A stretch of 64,000 nt of DNA. Origin: Symsagittifera roscoffensis. Taxonomy: Eukaryota > Xenacoelomorpha > Acoela > Convolutidae. The stretch spans positions 18,709,789-18,773,788 of the forward strand of contig NC_087062.1 of assembly GCF_963678635.1 (NCBI RefSeq), read 5' to 3'. Below the pieces are notes generated by a model. The model saw only the letters and a program-made list of their open reading frames with translations. It had not been told where the DNA came from and searched no databases. Position 1 is the stretch's first letter. The number at the start of each line of letters is the position of its first letter. The position numbers were made by a program, and so were the translations under genes. Shown in pieces: positions 51,501 through 60,374 of the stretch.

Positions 51501-53829
51501 GTTGAGAGTAGTATTTGCGTTGTCTCCGGGATATGCATATCTCCCGGATGGACTGAAATTTGTGTATGCAATGGTAGCCTTACTTTCGGAGGGAAAATAT
51601 GATGTGATCATATCAGCCCCGAATCGCATGATAGAAATGGAGAACCTGAGGCCACTTAAGGCTGAACTGCCTGCAGTATGGTCAGATATCTCAAACGCGA
51701 TGAGAGGGTTCAAGGACCACGCGCTACACATGTTGGTGTTAGACGAAGTGCTGGGGTTGGAACTGTCCAACTTCAGTCGGCAACTCAAACTGAAACCAGG
51801 AATAGATGACGACCATCGAGTGATTACGGCAATGTCCAACGACTTGTGGTTCCGAGCAATGGAAGTGGCGAGTGAAGACACGAGAAGAAAGAATTCACTG
51901 GAGACGAGAGCTCATCTGGAAGCGATGGTGCTGAGAACCAAGCCGGAAGCAAACCAGTGGCTACACCTGAATCCGAGAGTAGCGGCATTGGGTGCAGATG
52001 CTTTTCAGCAAGGCCCAGTAATGATCACTAAGATATACGCCTACTTGTTGAAGGAGGTGAACCTGGCGGAAAACGCCGGAGAAAAGACAGCTGAGTTCGT
52101 GAACAGAATGTGTCAGATTACTCTGGAAACCTTCTGGACCCAGGAAGTGAAAGGACAGGAGGGATTTGAAAGGACAGACAGCATGCTAGAAGGGTTGGGA
52201 GCCGGATGGACCGCGTCCTTCTTGGCAAAAGTCTACCCGAAAGTCTCGCACTACTTGATAAAGGAATTCCTCCAAGCGGTAGTGAAAGTATCGATAGTGG
52301 AATTAATAGCCCTGTTTGTGACATTTGGAGCGGAGAATTTCGTGAAAGGACCGGTGATACTGCTTACGGATGGAATACAGAACCTGCGACTAGATGGACT
52401 TTTGACATTGATCGCAATAACCCACGGAAACTTGGGAGGGCTGATGAAACTGGCACGTTGTCCAGAGCAGATGAAAGAGAGAGTGAGGAATCTGGATATG
52501 AAGAAATCCACAGACTCGTGGAACAAAATAAGAGACCTGAGACACACTCTTATCCAGTATCTCTTGCAGCAAAATCGCTTTGGAACCGGAGAAGACGAGA
52601 CAATTGAAAGAGAGGAAGATGTTAGACGACATGTTGGAGGCATGCCGCTGTTAACAGATTTGAGCTTAGCTATGAGAATCGATCCCTTGGCACTGATCAG
52701 AGGAGTCACGGAGTTCGTGACAGTGATCTATGGACCAGCAGTCACCTTTGCGTTCCCTGACGTTAAAGTGGAAGCATATAGGAGGTCGGTGTTGCACCTG
52801 AACCTCATATCGGCAGTGGACGGTAGTACACTGAACTGGTGTGAGCAGCACGCATTGCGAGAGCTCATGAGTGAAGATCTGTTATTTGCGAAAATGTCGG
52901 AGCCAGAGATGACAGTCATCAATTTTGACGATCACTTCTGTGACCGCATGGGAGAAGTAGAAAGAGGGCACATCGAGGTGTTTCCAAAGCTTTGGAATCT
53001 GAGGCCCTATGACAAAACGAATGGCGAAATGACCAGAGTGCCTCGTCTCACAGCAGCGTATCACAAGGTGAGAGAAGAGACGAAGGACTGGGGCGATTAC
53101 AAGAAGCTACCCGAAGCAATCCCTGAATTCCCTCTGATAAGAAGGATGTTGCTCGGAGCAGTCTCCGTAGTACAAACTCCTAGGTTGAGAGCATTCGAAA
53201 CCAATGAAAGGAGAGTAGGGAATTTCTCGGCGACGATGGATCCATACTTCGTGGGGAGAAATGCCGCCGTGTTACAGTACACACGATTTACGTACACGGA
53301 TCAAGCGACGAGAAGGCGAATAAGCAACGCCGCTACTCCCAAGCCTGAAGGATTTGATGAGGAATGGAGACGACTAGGCTCAGCTCCAATGAGGATGAGA
53401 GGCAGGACTGAATTGCCTGAAGCCTCAGTAATCCTGACTAGTGTGAGAAAAGAGATGAAAGTTGCGAAGAAACTAAAGGCTGCGAAGAAACTAAAGTGGT
53501 CCATGGAGAGGAGGAAGATAAATCAGCCGGTACATTGCTCATACCGAGATTCCAGGAAGAAGCTGATGATGACAAACAAGGACCATCGAACTCGAATGGG
53601 GACAAGTCAGAAGGAGATGACGGACAGGGTGGAAACCGTCAGACGGAAGAACCCATGCAACAAGATCAAGCTGGTGGGGAAGACGACAGGGCATCGACAG
53701 GAGGAACATCCAGCCTGGATTTCAATATCTTCAGTGATCTTGAGAATAATGCAGACACGTTGGAAACGACTGAGCCAGCGGATGAAGGCATCTCGACACT
53801 GGAACCTCCGTCAGCCTTTGAGGAAATGA
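48589..53829 (+). CDS. SGNH/GDSL hydrolase ORF of the giant element (1,746 codons)
   Basis: ATG at 48589. Coiled coil at about residues 155-215 (QDLDEMNDQLRSTKKELDDM). A canonical SGNH hydrolase domain at about 400-585 has block I LILGDSLVR (Ser 411), block II FGGAT (about 433), block III VGTNDIS (Asn 459) and block V DGIHF (Asp 554, His 557). All catalytic residues are present, so it should be an active esterase/lipase-type enzyme. A second region at about 860-1060 reads like a degenerate SGNH unit (MVVANSEFV; ILFAGINDHL with Asn 922; SPGYA). The rest (1060-1746) is helical with no known domain. The last 110 codons overlap the next ORF in another frame; there this frame is very basic and may not be the natural one. 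Confidence 0.85.
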   Translation: MDNFNLDELMDLAEAYVGPMVDAIYRRLIERDFALEDPEVVMLLTALINILGHDNRGDRPTEVLLMAAYGERGVLDRPNMRVMRWRNGALSGSDLANEPGLGSSRTYQPGEMPMPSKPKPGLTRMHQEMNSEATSSGSPLRVAVPPKGAKVTQKVQTNQTIQDLDEMNDQLRSTKKELDDMTKTMLAMEEDRDMWRKLFEDCNKKQGQEIERLRQEYKERSEQVALTTSIEKVIPARDIPRGQSPMELLTPREMSQTTETRLPAETNRVTIPDPSDTLGDPVVEQTVRKLIETAGRLVANKNAPGSGVTAPYGTIDDTGRVQLSQTIIRQGISDVTPLRGSSKITERKVRKMPAKKVSRVMDVQKNNQLKYNFTGVPETDPRACFNRATWSPAVNLQQPPLGTSHLILGDSLVRVLTNLRTSWVTTVMAFGGATIAQLYRMVELMNPGRIPSVMILVGTNDISRGSDEQEAQWESMMVCLFTTLWQKFSCAVLTVCTVPMNARNLTASGRRHNEGVMRWNNIIRNLANRNAGRMILMDIEHELRAMEQARLTSDGIHFDTIEGQAWLNRVFQERLDELEAELSDTGVLKEEGTVNDTVITTFVPPNLETRLGTVPAAINYRQQSSSESGRRTDVQDRLGEAPTRRTIHPRRRIGPVNQPNEGVAGTSRSDTRSETTSSSREERPNRGSLLWSRPMPSPWHIYKEELMKLDLQKVSFIEDARRMLNGATLSVSRLYSITGVDWLIAASINFSSTTALRFADLEGLPSNNTMGPVNARPLQDVRLNHEERNREERPGRFLTARAPIGQHVKIFRQLTTPPSHVKERVYPKQVNQDGDAQRYGGLTAIKKDESIFAAYDKAEMRKAKIMVVANSEFVYTSKSLFWPDVIMLAAVDLDLLQSVSLAIGVQRQTEMNPITILFAGINDHLHSRGFLSRLRDPATAENAVWPAIKDILESMGEVVDATKEGTFNKVRLRVVFALSPGYAYLPDGLKFVYAMVALLSEGKYDVIISAPNRMIEMENLRPLKAELPAVWSDISNAMRGFKDHALHMLVLDEVLGLELSNFSRQLKLKPGIDDDHRVITAMSNDLWFRAMEVASEDTRRKNSLETRAHLEAMVLRTKPEANQWLHLNPRVAALGADAFQQGPVMITKIYAYLLKEVNLAENAGEKTAEFVNRMCQITLETFWTQEVKGQEGFERTDSMLEGLGAGWTASFLAKVYPKVSHYLIKEFLQAVVKVSIVELIALFVTFGAENFVKGPVILLTDGIQNLRLDGLLTLIAITHGNLGGLMKLARCPEQMKERVRNLDMKKSTDSWNKIRDLRHTLIQYLLQQNRFGTGEDETIEREEDVRRHVGGMPLLTDLSLAMRIDPLALIRGVTEFVTVIYGPAVTFAFPDVKVEAYRRSVLHLNLISAVDGSTLNWCEQHALRELMSEDLLFAKMSEPEMTVINFDDHFCDRMGEVERGHIEVFPKLWNLRPYDKTNGEMTRVPRLTAAYHKVREETKDWGDYKKLPEAIPEFPLIRRMLLGAVSVVQTPRLRAFETNERRVGNFSATMDPYFVGRNAAVLQYTRFTYTDQATRRRISNAATPKPEGFDEEWRRLGSAPMRMRGRTELPEASVILTSVRKEMKVAKKLKAAKKLKWSMERRKINQPVHCSYRDSRKKLMMTNKDHRTRMGTSQKEMTDRVETVRRKNPCNKIKLVGKTTGHRQEEHPAWISISSVILRIMQTRWKRLSQRMKASRHWNLRQPLRK

Positions 53830-56800
53830 AACGGAATTTGCCGGAGAGCAGCTCTCCTGGCAATACAAGAAATAACGATCAGAGAATCCTCATGGAATCA
53901 CCTCGGAGGAGAAGAATAGAGGCCTCAGCCAGAGTACCTTTCTTGGGAACGCTACCCGAAGAAGAATGGGAAGTACATCACCGAGACCACGAGAGTAGGA
54001 CGGGATGTAAGCTGGACAGAGTGGCGTTCATGGAAGAAGTCTGGACTGTGATTCAGAGCTATGGGACCCAGTCCATTCTCAAAACAGGTCTCAATCAACC
54101 CTTGATGAGAGAAGTACTTGACAAGCTTGATGAGTGTGAAGGGAGACTGAGTGAGTTATTGATCGACTCAGCCACTGATGAGAGTGAAGCGAATTCTCCC
54201 ATCAAGATAACACCGCAGGACAATGAAGGAGAGGTGGTGTACCTGTCAAGGACCAGGAGAGGAACGATGCGATCGAAAATGGTGATTGATAAAATCAATG
54301 CGATGAAAATGAAGTTAGGCAGCAGAGTGATGCCGAAGAGGATTGGAAAGACGAAAGTGGATTCGGAAATATCGATGAAAGCTGGTAACTCAGCGAAAAG
54401 AAAACGAGTTGAGGAAGTCATGGATTTGGGGCAAGGTGATTACCAATTGTCTGGCACAGATAGAATATTAACTGATATAGCGATGGTGCCACCCATTCTC
54501 ATGGCGGGGTTAAAGTCAACTGGTTATAAATCCAAAAGGAGTGACCGCACTCTGACTGGAGCGACTTTAGAAATGGAAATACTCAGTCAATGTGGAGAGA
54601 GTAAAATGAGGGACTTCAAGCCATCTCCCATGAATCATGGAAAGGGAAGTGTTGCAGGACAACTAACACCAGTGGAATACAACAGACTGACAGTGTCTGA
54701 GACAGTGTCGATAGATGAACCTACCGGTGGATACATGGAGATGTTGGAATACCGAAACTCGGCTAGAGGGCATGTAATGGCCCTGGAAGAGGAAAAAGCC
54801 ATGGAGGGTTATCTGGAAACAATGTTGCAAGGCACCACCCTCAAGCAGAAGGCGTACGGAACTTTGGCGTCGTCTGACATACAGGCGGAGACGATCGAGC
54901 AGTTGGTGAGCCTTCCATGGAAAGCAGTAGTATTGAGGTATTTCGAAGAGGAAATGAGGACTACGCCAAGAATACATGCTCTCGTGGCAGTACCTTACGT
55001 AAGGACGGAATTACAACTCAGGCTCGCCTGGTGCATGATGGGACTGACTCGCGAAGAATATGATTCAGAAGAAAGGAAGAGATCAAAAGAGGAAAAAGTT
55101 TTCCTTATGACGAATCTGAGGGATCTGATAGTCCAGGAGGGAGCAGCAGTAGCGTGTGCAAAGCGGAGAGACGCTCTCTGTTTCATTCGATTCCTGATAG
55201 AGCAGATTTCAGTACCTGCATTAAGCACTTGTGTTAAAATGTTGAAGGAAGGCGATGAGCGAACGAAAGCCATGTTCTTGCTAGCAATGCTGGATATGCA
55301 GCAAAGTAAACCGATGAGGGTGAACATGAAAGAACCTGAAGAATTGGAACCCATGAAAAAGATAGACGAGATCAGGAGATTCTCAAACAAGGAGTTGAGG
55401 CTCACTAAAGAATCTATGGGAGCATTGCCGAAATCCAGTGAATACTGTGGACCGATCAAGAAGAAGTCATATAGCTATGTATCCGGGATTATAGGGATGG
55501 CATACAATCCTTTCCTGAGTGAAGACATACGTGATTGCTTCTTTGATTATGAGCAGGCGGTGTTACTAAGATTCTGGACGTCCAGAATTGTGACGACTAA
55601 GAGCGTTAACAATCCACAGGCCAAATTGGGATTGGTCTTGGAAGAAGAGGTGACTGCACCTTCAGTACCAAAATCCGACAAGAGAGTGGAATTTGGGTTG
55701 GGATTCTCAGATGAATTACTGAGAACGAGCTTGATGGCAGTGTCGGAATTGATGAAGCCATCGTGGTGTCCTAGTCCCAACGCTGACTCAATATTACGGG
55801 CGACACAGGACATACAGAGGGAACTGAATGTGGACTGTAACCTGCGTGACCTCAACATCATATATAATGTGATGACAACAGCCTCTAAGAGCAACGGAGA
55901 AGATGGAGTGGAGTTGCCTGGTTGGGGACCAGAAGACTGGGTCAAACCTGGTAGCTGTCTGGCGGAAGTCTGTGGACTAGAGGGTCACGTTTGTGGAAGT
56001 CTAGACTGTGTGAAAACCCTGGAGAAACAACACAAGCAGTTGACGGTATTGTTCGGAAATGTAGTGATGAAAGCAAGAACGGAAACGGAACTGATAGCAG
56101 ATTGCCATGGAGGAACCGATGTGAATCTAGTGACAGCACTAGGATTCTACAGCATGTTTGGTTCTTTAGAGTCACTATTGAATCTAGAACAGAAACATGA
56201 GATGGTCACAGCCATCAGTGTAGAAGTATTCCCAGGAGTTCTGCAGACTGAGCAGAAGTATATAGGAAAATGGAGGGAAGCAATCGAAACGGAGATGAAC
56301 ATCAGACACAGCGAAACTTATTGTAGACCATCAGGAGCACGATATTTGGTGGGTTCAACGTTGGCTCCAATGTGCAAGAGCAGATACCCTGTACATTTCG
56401 TGGCTGTGGACGTGAAGAGTACAAGAACGATCGTGGATCAAGCTTTCTCAGTGCCAAAGTGCGTGAGATTGGCGAGAATGTCTGAAAAGTCTTACGAGTT
56501 ACTATGTAAGATGTTCTCAGCAGTCCCAAAAAGAACCAAAGAGGAGTTGGAGTCAATACTAGGAAAGAAGTTCATGGGATATGTGAGCGGGAACTTCAGT
56601 GACTTCGAAAAACAGAAACAGAGAGGATCAACTGTCTCAGATTACAATGCAGTAGATGAGAATGATGAAATCCACCGAGTGATGATGGAAGTGGAACCAT
56701 TGCTGGAAGCTTCGGGAAAACGTAATTGGAGGAGCATCATGTTGACACATGACGAGTTTCCTTGCCACTGCTTGCTGCAGACCTGGTGGTATCCCAAGCG

Positions 56801-57509
56801 TAGTAATCTGGTGTTGATCTGGGACTCTGGAGAGTTGCTCTCCATGGGTTTACCAGATTCATCACAGCCCATAACAATAGTGATAGTGGGAGTTATGATG
56901 GCGATACGATGGCTGGAAGCTCATGTGAGAGGAAATAATAGACAGGAGGCACCGACGAGAGAACAATTGCAGAAATTAGATTGTCTAAAAGATTTAGATC
57001 TTTTTGAGACAATGTGCAAAGTTCTAAACATTCCGATGGAAGTGAAGAAGATATGGGCAAGAAAACGATTGATGCCATGGTTCAGAGCTAACATGACTGC
57101 ATGGTTGTACGAGTATGCGAAAAAGCATATGTCGAAACATGGCAGAGCGTACAGTGAATATCAGCTGGACATTGGGGCAGGAGCTTTCAAGCGAGCTTTC
57201 GTGACCCATCGGAATGCAGTGACCACCGCTGTGAAAAGAATTTCCAGGACGAGCGAGCGTAGTGGAAATGAGAAGGCAGAGATGCTGAAAGAAGATTTGG
57301 AAAGAAACGTGGCGTTGTGTCTCCACAACAGCTTCTGTAGAAACAGAGAATCAAACGTGGATCCCCTACCTTGCTGTAAACAGAGGGTGGAAGAGCAGAA
57401 GTGTTGGAGGACGGCTTCCAACAGCGTCAGGATAGTCAATGACGTGCTACAAGACACGGAGACCGAGAGTGCAGAGTCAGCGTCACAGGAGGAGGAAATG
57501 GAGCATTGA
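53496..57509 (+). CDS. Orphan ORF of the giant element (up to 1,337 codons)
   Basis: The frame is open from 53442; the listed start is a GTG. The first in-frame ATG lies further in, around TEEPMQQDQ (about 53655). Its first 110 codons overlap the previous ORF in the -1 frame. The N-terminal 120 residues are strongly acidic (GEEEDKSAGTLLIP, EGDDGQGG), an expected continuation of a disordered linker. The remainder is mostly helical, Met/Glu/Lys-rich, with a Cys-rich patch at about 830-845 (CLAEVCGLEGHVCGSLDC) and another near the C-terminus (CLHNSFC, PCCKQ) that might bind zinc. There is no signal peptide or membrane segment, so it is not an obvious env. I recognise no family. It may be the C-terminal half of the SGNH polyprotein. 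Confidence 0.75.
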   Translation: MVHGEEEDKSAGTLLIPRFQEEADDDKQGPSNSNGDKSEGDDGQGGNRQTEEPMQQDQAGGEDDRASTGGTSSLDFNIFSDLENNADTLETTEPADEGISTLEPPSAFEEMKRNLPESSSPGNTRNNDQRILMESPRRRRIEASARVPFLGTLPEEEWEVHHRDHESRTGCKLDRVAFMEEVWTVIQSYGTQSILKTGLNQPLMREVLDKLDECEGRLSELLIDSATDESEANSPIKITPQDNEGEVVYLSRTRRGTMRSKMVIDKINAMKMKLGSRVMPKRIGKTKVDSEISMKAGNSAKRKRVEEVMDLGQGDYQLSGTDRILTDIAMVPPILMAGLKSTGYKSKRSDRTLTGATLEMEILSQCGESKMRDFKPSPMNHGKGSVAGQLTPVEYNRLTVSETVSIDEPTGGYMEMLEYRNSARGHVMALEEEKAMEGYLETMLQGTTLKQKAYGTLASSDIQAETIEQLVSLPWKAVVLRYFEEEMRTTPRIHALVAVPYVRTELQLRLAWCMMGLTREEYDSEERKRSKEEKVFLMTNLRDLIVQEGAAVACAKRRDALCFIRFLIEQISVPALSTCVKMLKEGDERTKAMFLLAMLDMQQSKPMRVNMKEPEELEPMKKIDEIRRFSNKELRLTKESMGALPKSSEYCGPIKKKSYSYVSGIIGMAYNPFLSEDIRDCFFDYEQAVLLRFWTSRIVTTKSVNNPQAKLGLVLEEEVTAPSVPKSDKRVEFGLGFSDELLRTSLMAVSELMKPSWCPSPNADSILRATQDIQRELNVDCNLRDLNIIYNVMTTASKSNGEDGVELPGWGPEDWVKPGSCLAEVCGLEGHVCGSLDCVKTLEKQHKQLTVLFGNVVMKARTETELIADCHGGTDVNLVTALGFYSMFGSLESLLNLEQKHEMVTAISVEVFPGVLQTEQKYIGKWREAIETEMNIRHSETYCRPSGARYLVGSTLAPMCKSRYPVHFVAVDVKSTRTIVDQAFSVPKCVRLARMSEKSYELLCKMFSAVPKRTKEELESILGKKFMGYVSGNFSDFEKQKQRGSTVSDYNAVDENDEIHRVMMEVEPLLEASGKRNWRSIMLTHDEFPCHCLLQTWWYPKRSNLVLIWDSGELLSMGLPDSSQPITIVIVGVMMAIRWLEAHVRGNNRQEAPTREQLQKLDCLKDLDLFETMCKVLNIPMEVKKIWARKRLMPWFRANMTAWLYEYAKKHMSKHGRAYSEYQLDIGAGAFKRAFVTHRNAVTTAVKRISRTSERSGNEKAEMLKEDLERNVALCLHNSFCRNRESNVDPLPCCKQRVEEQKCWRTASNSVRIVNDVLQDTETESAESASQEEEMEH

Positions 57510-58328
57510 TGAATGGTCGAGAAAACAAGAGGCAACAAGAAAGAAAATTAGAAGAATTTAGAAGTTTTAGAACTTCTAAACGACGAAAAAAGAAGAAAAC
57601 AAAGGGATGATGAAGAAAGTTAAAACTCAGAATTGTTTTATGTGTGTGAAAAACTCAAGTGAGAAACCAAGCAACCAAGTTGTAATTGAAAACTGAAACA
57701 TTTAAGTTGAGTTTGGAAATTGTTGCATTTATAAATTTGCATTTTGGTTTTAGTTGAAGTGGCTTTAGAGACACTCACTTATTATTTATTTAGAAAGGCT
57801 TGAGGGAAGAGTATATTTAAATATTCCAGCCTGCATGATTGTTTTTAATCACTTAGGAAGACTGATAACTTTGTGGTGACATGAAAAACTTGAGTAACTT
57901 CTTGAGGAGGGAGGTTGTTGCATTGTTCTTTCTAACCACAAAGTTTCTTAGTTTTAATATTCAGGACAATAAACAAGCAAGATTTCCGAAGGGAAGGAGC
58001 ATAGTAGGATAATTTTAGCTTGTTGGTTGGCAGGACTGTCCTGCAAGCCAACACCTTTTAAATCTAGGAGAAAAAGTTTCAATCGGGATATTGACACTGG
58101 AAGTCAGAAAATATGTTTTATCTTAAGTCATATCCTCAATGTGCAGATTAATGAAAGAATTTGAAGGCTATAGTGATGTAGTATGATGCCATTTATATTC
58201 TGCAGTGAGTCGATGTGACGTAGGTAAAAGTAATTTCGTGCATTTTGTAAATTCTGTTCGATGACACTGTAACCATTTAGAACATTGCGCGATTCAATGA
58301 GGACATTGACCGGACTGTCCGGGGAGTA
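57510..58328 (+). other. 3' untranslated region of the giant element
   Basis: Non-coding, with AATAAA at 57968-57973 and a GTTGGCAGGACTGTCCTGCAAGCCAAC hairpin-like stretch around 58022-58050 (given as a range; arms TTGGCAGGAC and GTCCTGCAAGCCAA). A GGACTGTCCGGGGAG run ends at the 3' LTR. Confidence 0.6.
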
Positions 58329-59248
58329 TGTGACATTCGACCAGAATGGCCAGGGTGCAGTCTCTGCAGAATTCGGTATTTTAGCAGCAAGCCTTCCGAA
58401 TTGGCGATTTAGAACGGATAAGGACGTTATTTGAACGATTAGCCAAACGGTGAAGGCTAGAAGATTCTGGAATTCTAATTTTTAAAAATTCGAATTATGA
58501 CGTCATATTTCTGAGAAACGTCAGAGACGGCCATTTTAGCTAAAATAGCAGAAGTAAACAGAACAATTTTATCTGCGATTACGAACAGTACGAAATCGAG
58601 ACTAAAAAAAACAACAACGAACTATCGAACAGCAGAGGACGTTCCGAGTTGCAACTATTGTGCTGTTACAATAGTTGCAAGGCCGTTGCGAGCAACGGTG
58701 AAGGGTAAAACCCAGCCTTCCGAGTTATTGTGAACTGGATATTAAGAAGCTTGATTCACCGGATTCAAGAATCCGGAAGGGTCTCGGGACGTGGACTTTT
58801 ATGAACTTATATTGAATTTTAGCATCCGTCATGTCCTGACTTGAATTTAACTGATATTTTGATTAGTTTTGACAAGGATGAGGTGCTAGGAGTTGGGGGA
58901 AAGGGTTGATCCATCTTCGATGGAGATGATGATTTTTATCTACTGAACAAAAACAATAGTAATATAATAAGTAGTAGCCCTGTTTTTAGGAGTGACCTCG
59001 TGGTCTGGGGATACTGAGACCCAGCCATGAGCTCACTAATTTTGCATGTAATTCAGTTAATTTGAGCGTTCTGGTCGAAGCCGGAGAACAGTAACGTTTT
59101 TGTCAGCCTGATGTAAGAAAGACCACCGAAAAGTACTGGCTTGGTAGAGACGGTGAAAAACATGCAAAGCTCTGTTTAGACGCTAGCCAGTCGTCTTAAG
59201 ACTTAGTTTTGTTATCCGTCGATATGTATCTTCCGGGCGAATGTTACA
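58329..59248 (+). repeat. 3' LTR of the giant element
   Basis: Same length as the 5' LTR. Differences seen are G to T and C to T near GAAGTAAACAGAACAATTTT, G to T in CTTGATTCACC and G to A in TTATGAACTT. A short purine run GGGGAG (58321-58326) lies just upstream as a candidate polypurine tract. Confidence 0.93.
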
Positions 59249-60145
59249 AAATTTAAATTACAATATGAATATAAAATCATTTTCAATTTTACTAAAGTGG
59301 TAGCTATTACATCAGCTTTGACTGAGGCCTAATTAAAAAGTTTTTTTGGTGAAAAAAATTGAAACTTTTTTCTTCATTTCTGAAAATCTACTTTTATGAC
59401 ATCTTGATTTGACGCTGTAAGCTTAACCTTTTCAGTTTAATTTGCGATACTGTGCACAAAATCGGACCTTAGACTAACAGATTGCCATACCCTAAATTAA
59501 AATTTTACGTACTCACTGGTAAAATCTGTTTGGAAAATCCACATTTTCTCCTAATCAAGTTTTAATTGGCTTGACCATTAAATTTTTGAAAATGTTGTTT
59601 CGACTTTCGATACGAAAGTAACGGAATATTTAAGCTCGGGGTGGGTTTATTTTTCTTCAGACAAATTTCGACTTTTTAACTAACCATTTTAGACGGAATT
59701 CTTATATCATTCAAAAGGTATTGTTGTCTTGAGCTCAAATTTGAAAAGATATTTCACCTGTGATCATTTTTCGCAAAATTGTGGGGGTTTAAAGATAGCC
59801 ATTTTGGCCAATTTGTGACAATTACGCGTGATATATTTCGCGCTTTTAACGCGTAAGCGGAGATTTAATCCGTCTTAGAAATCGTTCCAGGTTGGTTGAA
59901 AGAAGCTTGCTTGCCATAATTGATTAATTTTTACAAGGAGCGGAATCTATCCTTTTGTACTTTAAATGTGGGGCGTGTGGGGAGATGATTTTTATTTAAA
60001 AAATTTCAAATTTCAGAAAAAAAAATTCATTTTTTTACATTTTACTTTTTAATGTTATTACTGCTCCATAAACCTTTAAAGGTAGTCGGAACATTCAGGG
60101 TTTCGCTCTGATACAAGCAGTCTTGTTGTTTTCACTTACAGACTG
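59249..60145. other. Intergenic sequence right of the giant element
   Basis: AT-rich with long T and A runs. No gene, RNA or clear repeat seen. Confidence 0.5.
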
Positions 60146-60153
60146 AAAAAGTT

Positions 60154-60366
60154 GGCTCTTTTCCAGTCCCCCTTTAAAACTCAATTTTGAAAAGCTTATT
60201 TAACGTTGCTATAATGCAATGAAATTTGGCGTGGTGAACAAATCGACAACTGTGAACAGATTTGTTCTTCATACTTTACAGCGTAACATCACGCATTTAG
60301 CCGTAATAACACGTAAAACAAACATAAAACTCGGTATTTTGAAAGGGGGGAAACTGGAAAAGAGCC
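60154..60366. mobile_element. hAT-type MITE, family 2 (copy 2, inverted)
   Basis: 213 bp with ends GGCTCTTTTCCAG and CTGGAAAAGAGCC. The exact 8-bp duplication AAAAAGTT lies at 60146-60153 and 60367-60374. Its body (TGCAATGAAATTTGGCGTGG) is the reverse complement of that in 23013-23226. A partial copy in the other orientation follows at about 60541-60655 (AAAGTATGAAGAATAAATG, then GCCATGCCAATTTGCAT). Confidence 0.85.
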
Positions 60367-60374
60367 AAAAAGTT

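Larger units (their letters stand above)
34717..59248 (+). mobile_element. Giant (24.5 kb) Ty3/gypsy LTR retrotransposon with macro and SGNH domains
   Basis: Two 920-bp LTRs (34717-35636, 58329-59248) bracket 22.7 kb holding, in order, leader, gag, pol with a C-terminal macro domain, an SGNH-hydrolase ORF and a long orphan ORF, all on the + strand. LTR ends are TGTGACATTCG and CGAATGTTACA, an 11-bp inverted repeat with one mismatch. By eye the LTRs differ at four bases (99.6 percent identity), so insertion is recent. The flanking bases (AAAAA left, AAATT right) do not form a clear target duplication. RT-RNase H-integrase order and the GPF-type integrase tail give Ty3/gypsy class. Typical members are 5-8 kb; this one is comparable to Ogre- or Burro-type giants. 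Confidence 0.93.

Noticed and set aside
51150-51881. 243-codon open frame on the - strand
   Set aside because: Antisense to the second SGNH-like module; no domain and no promoter context.
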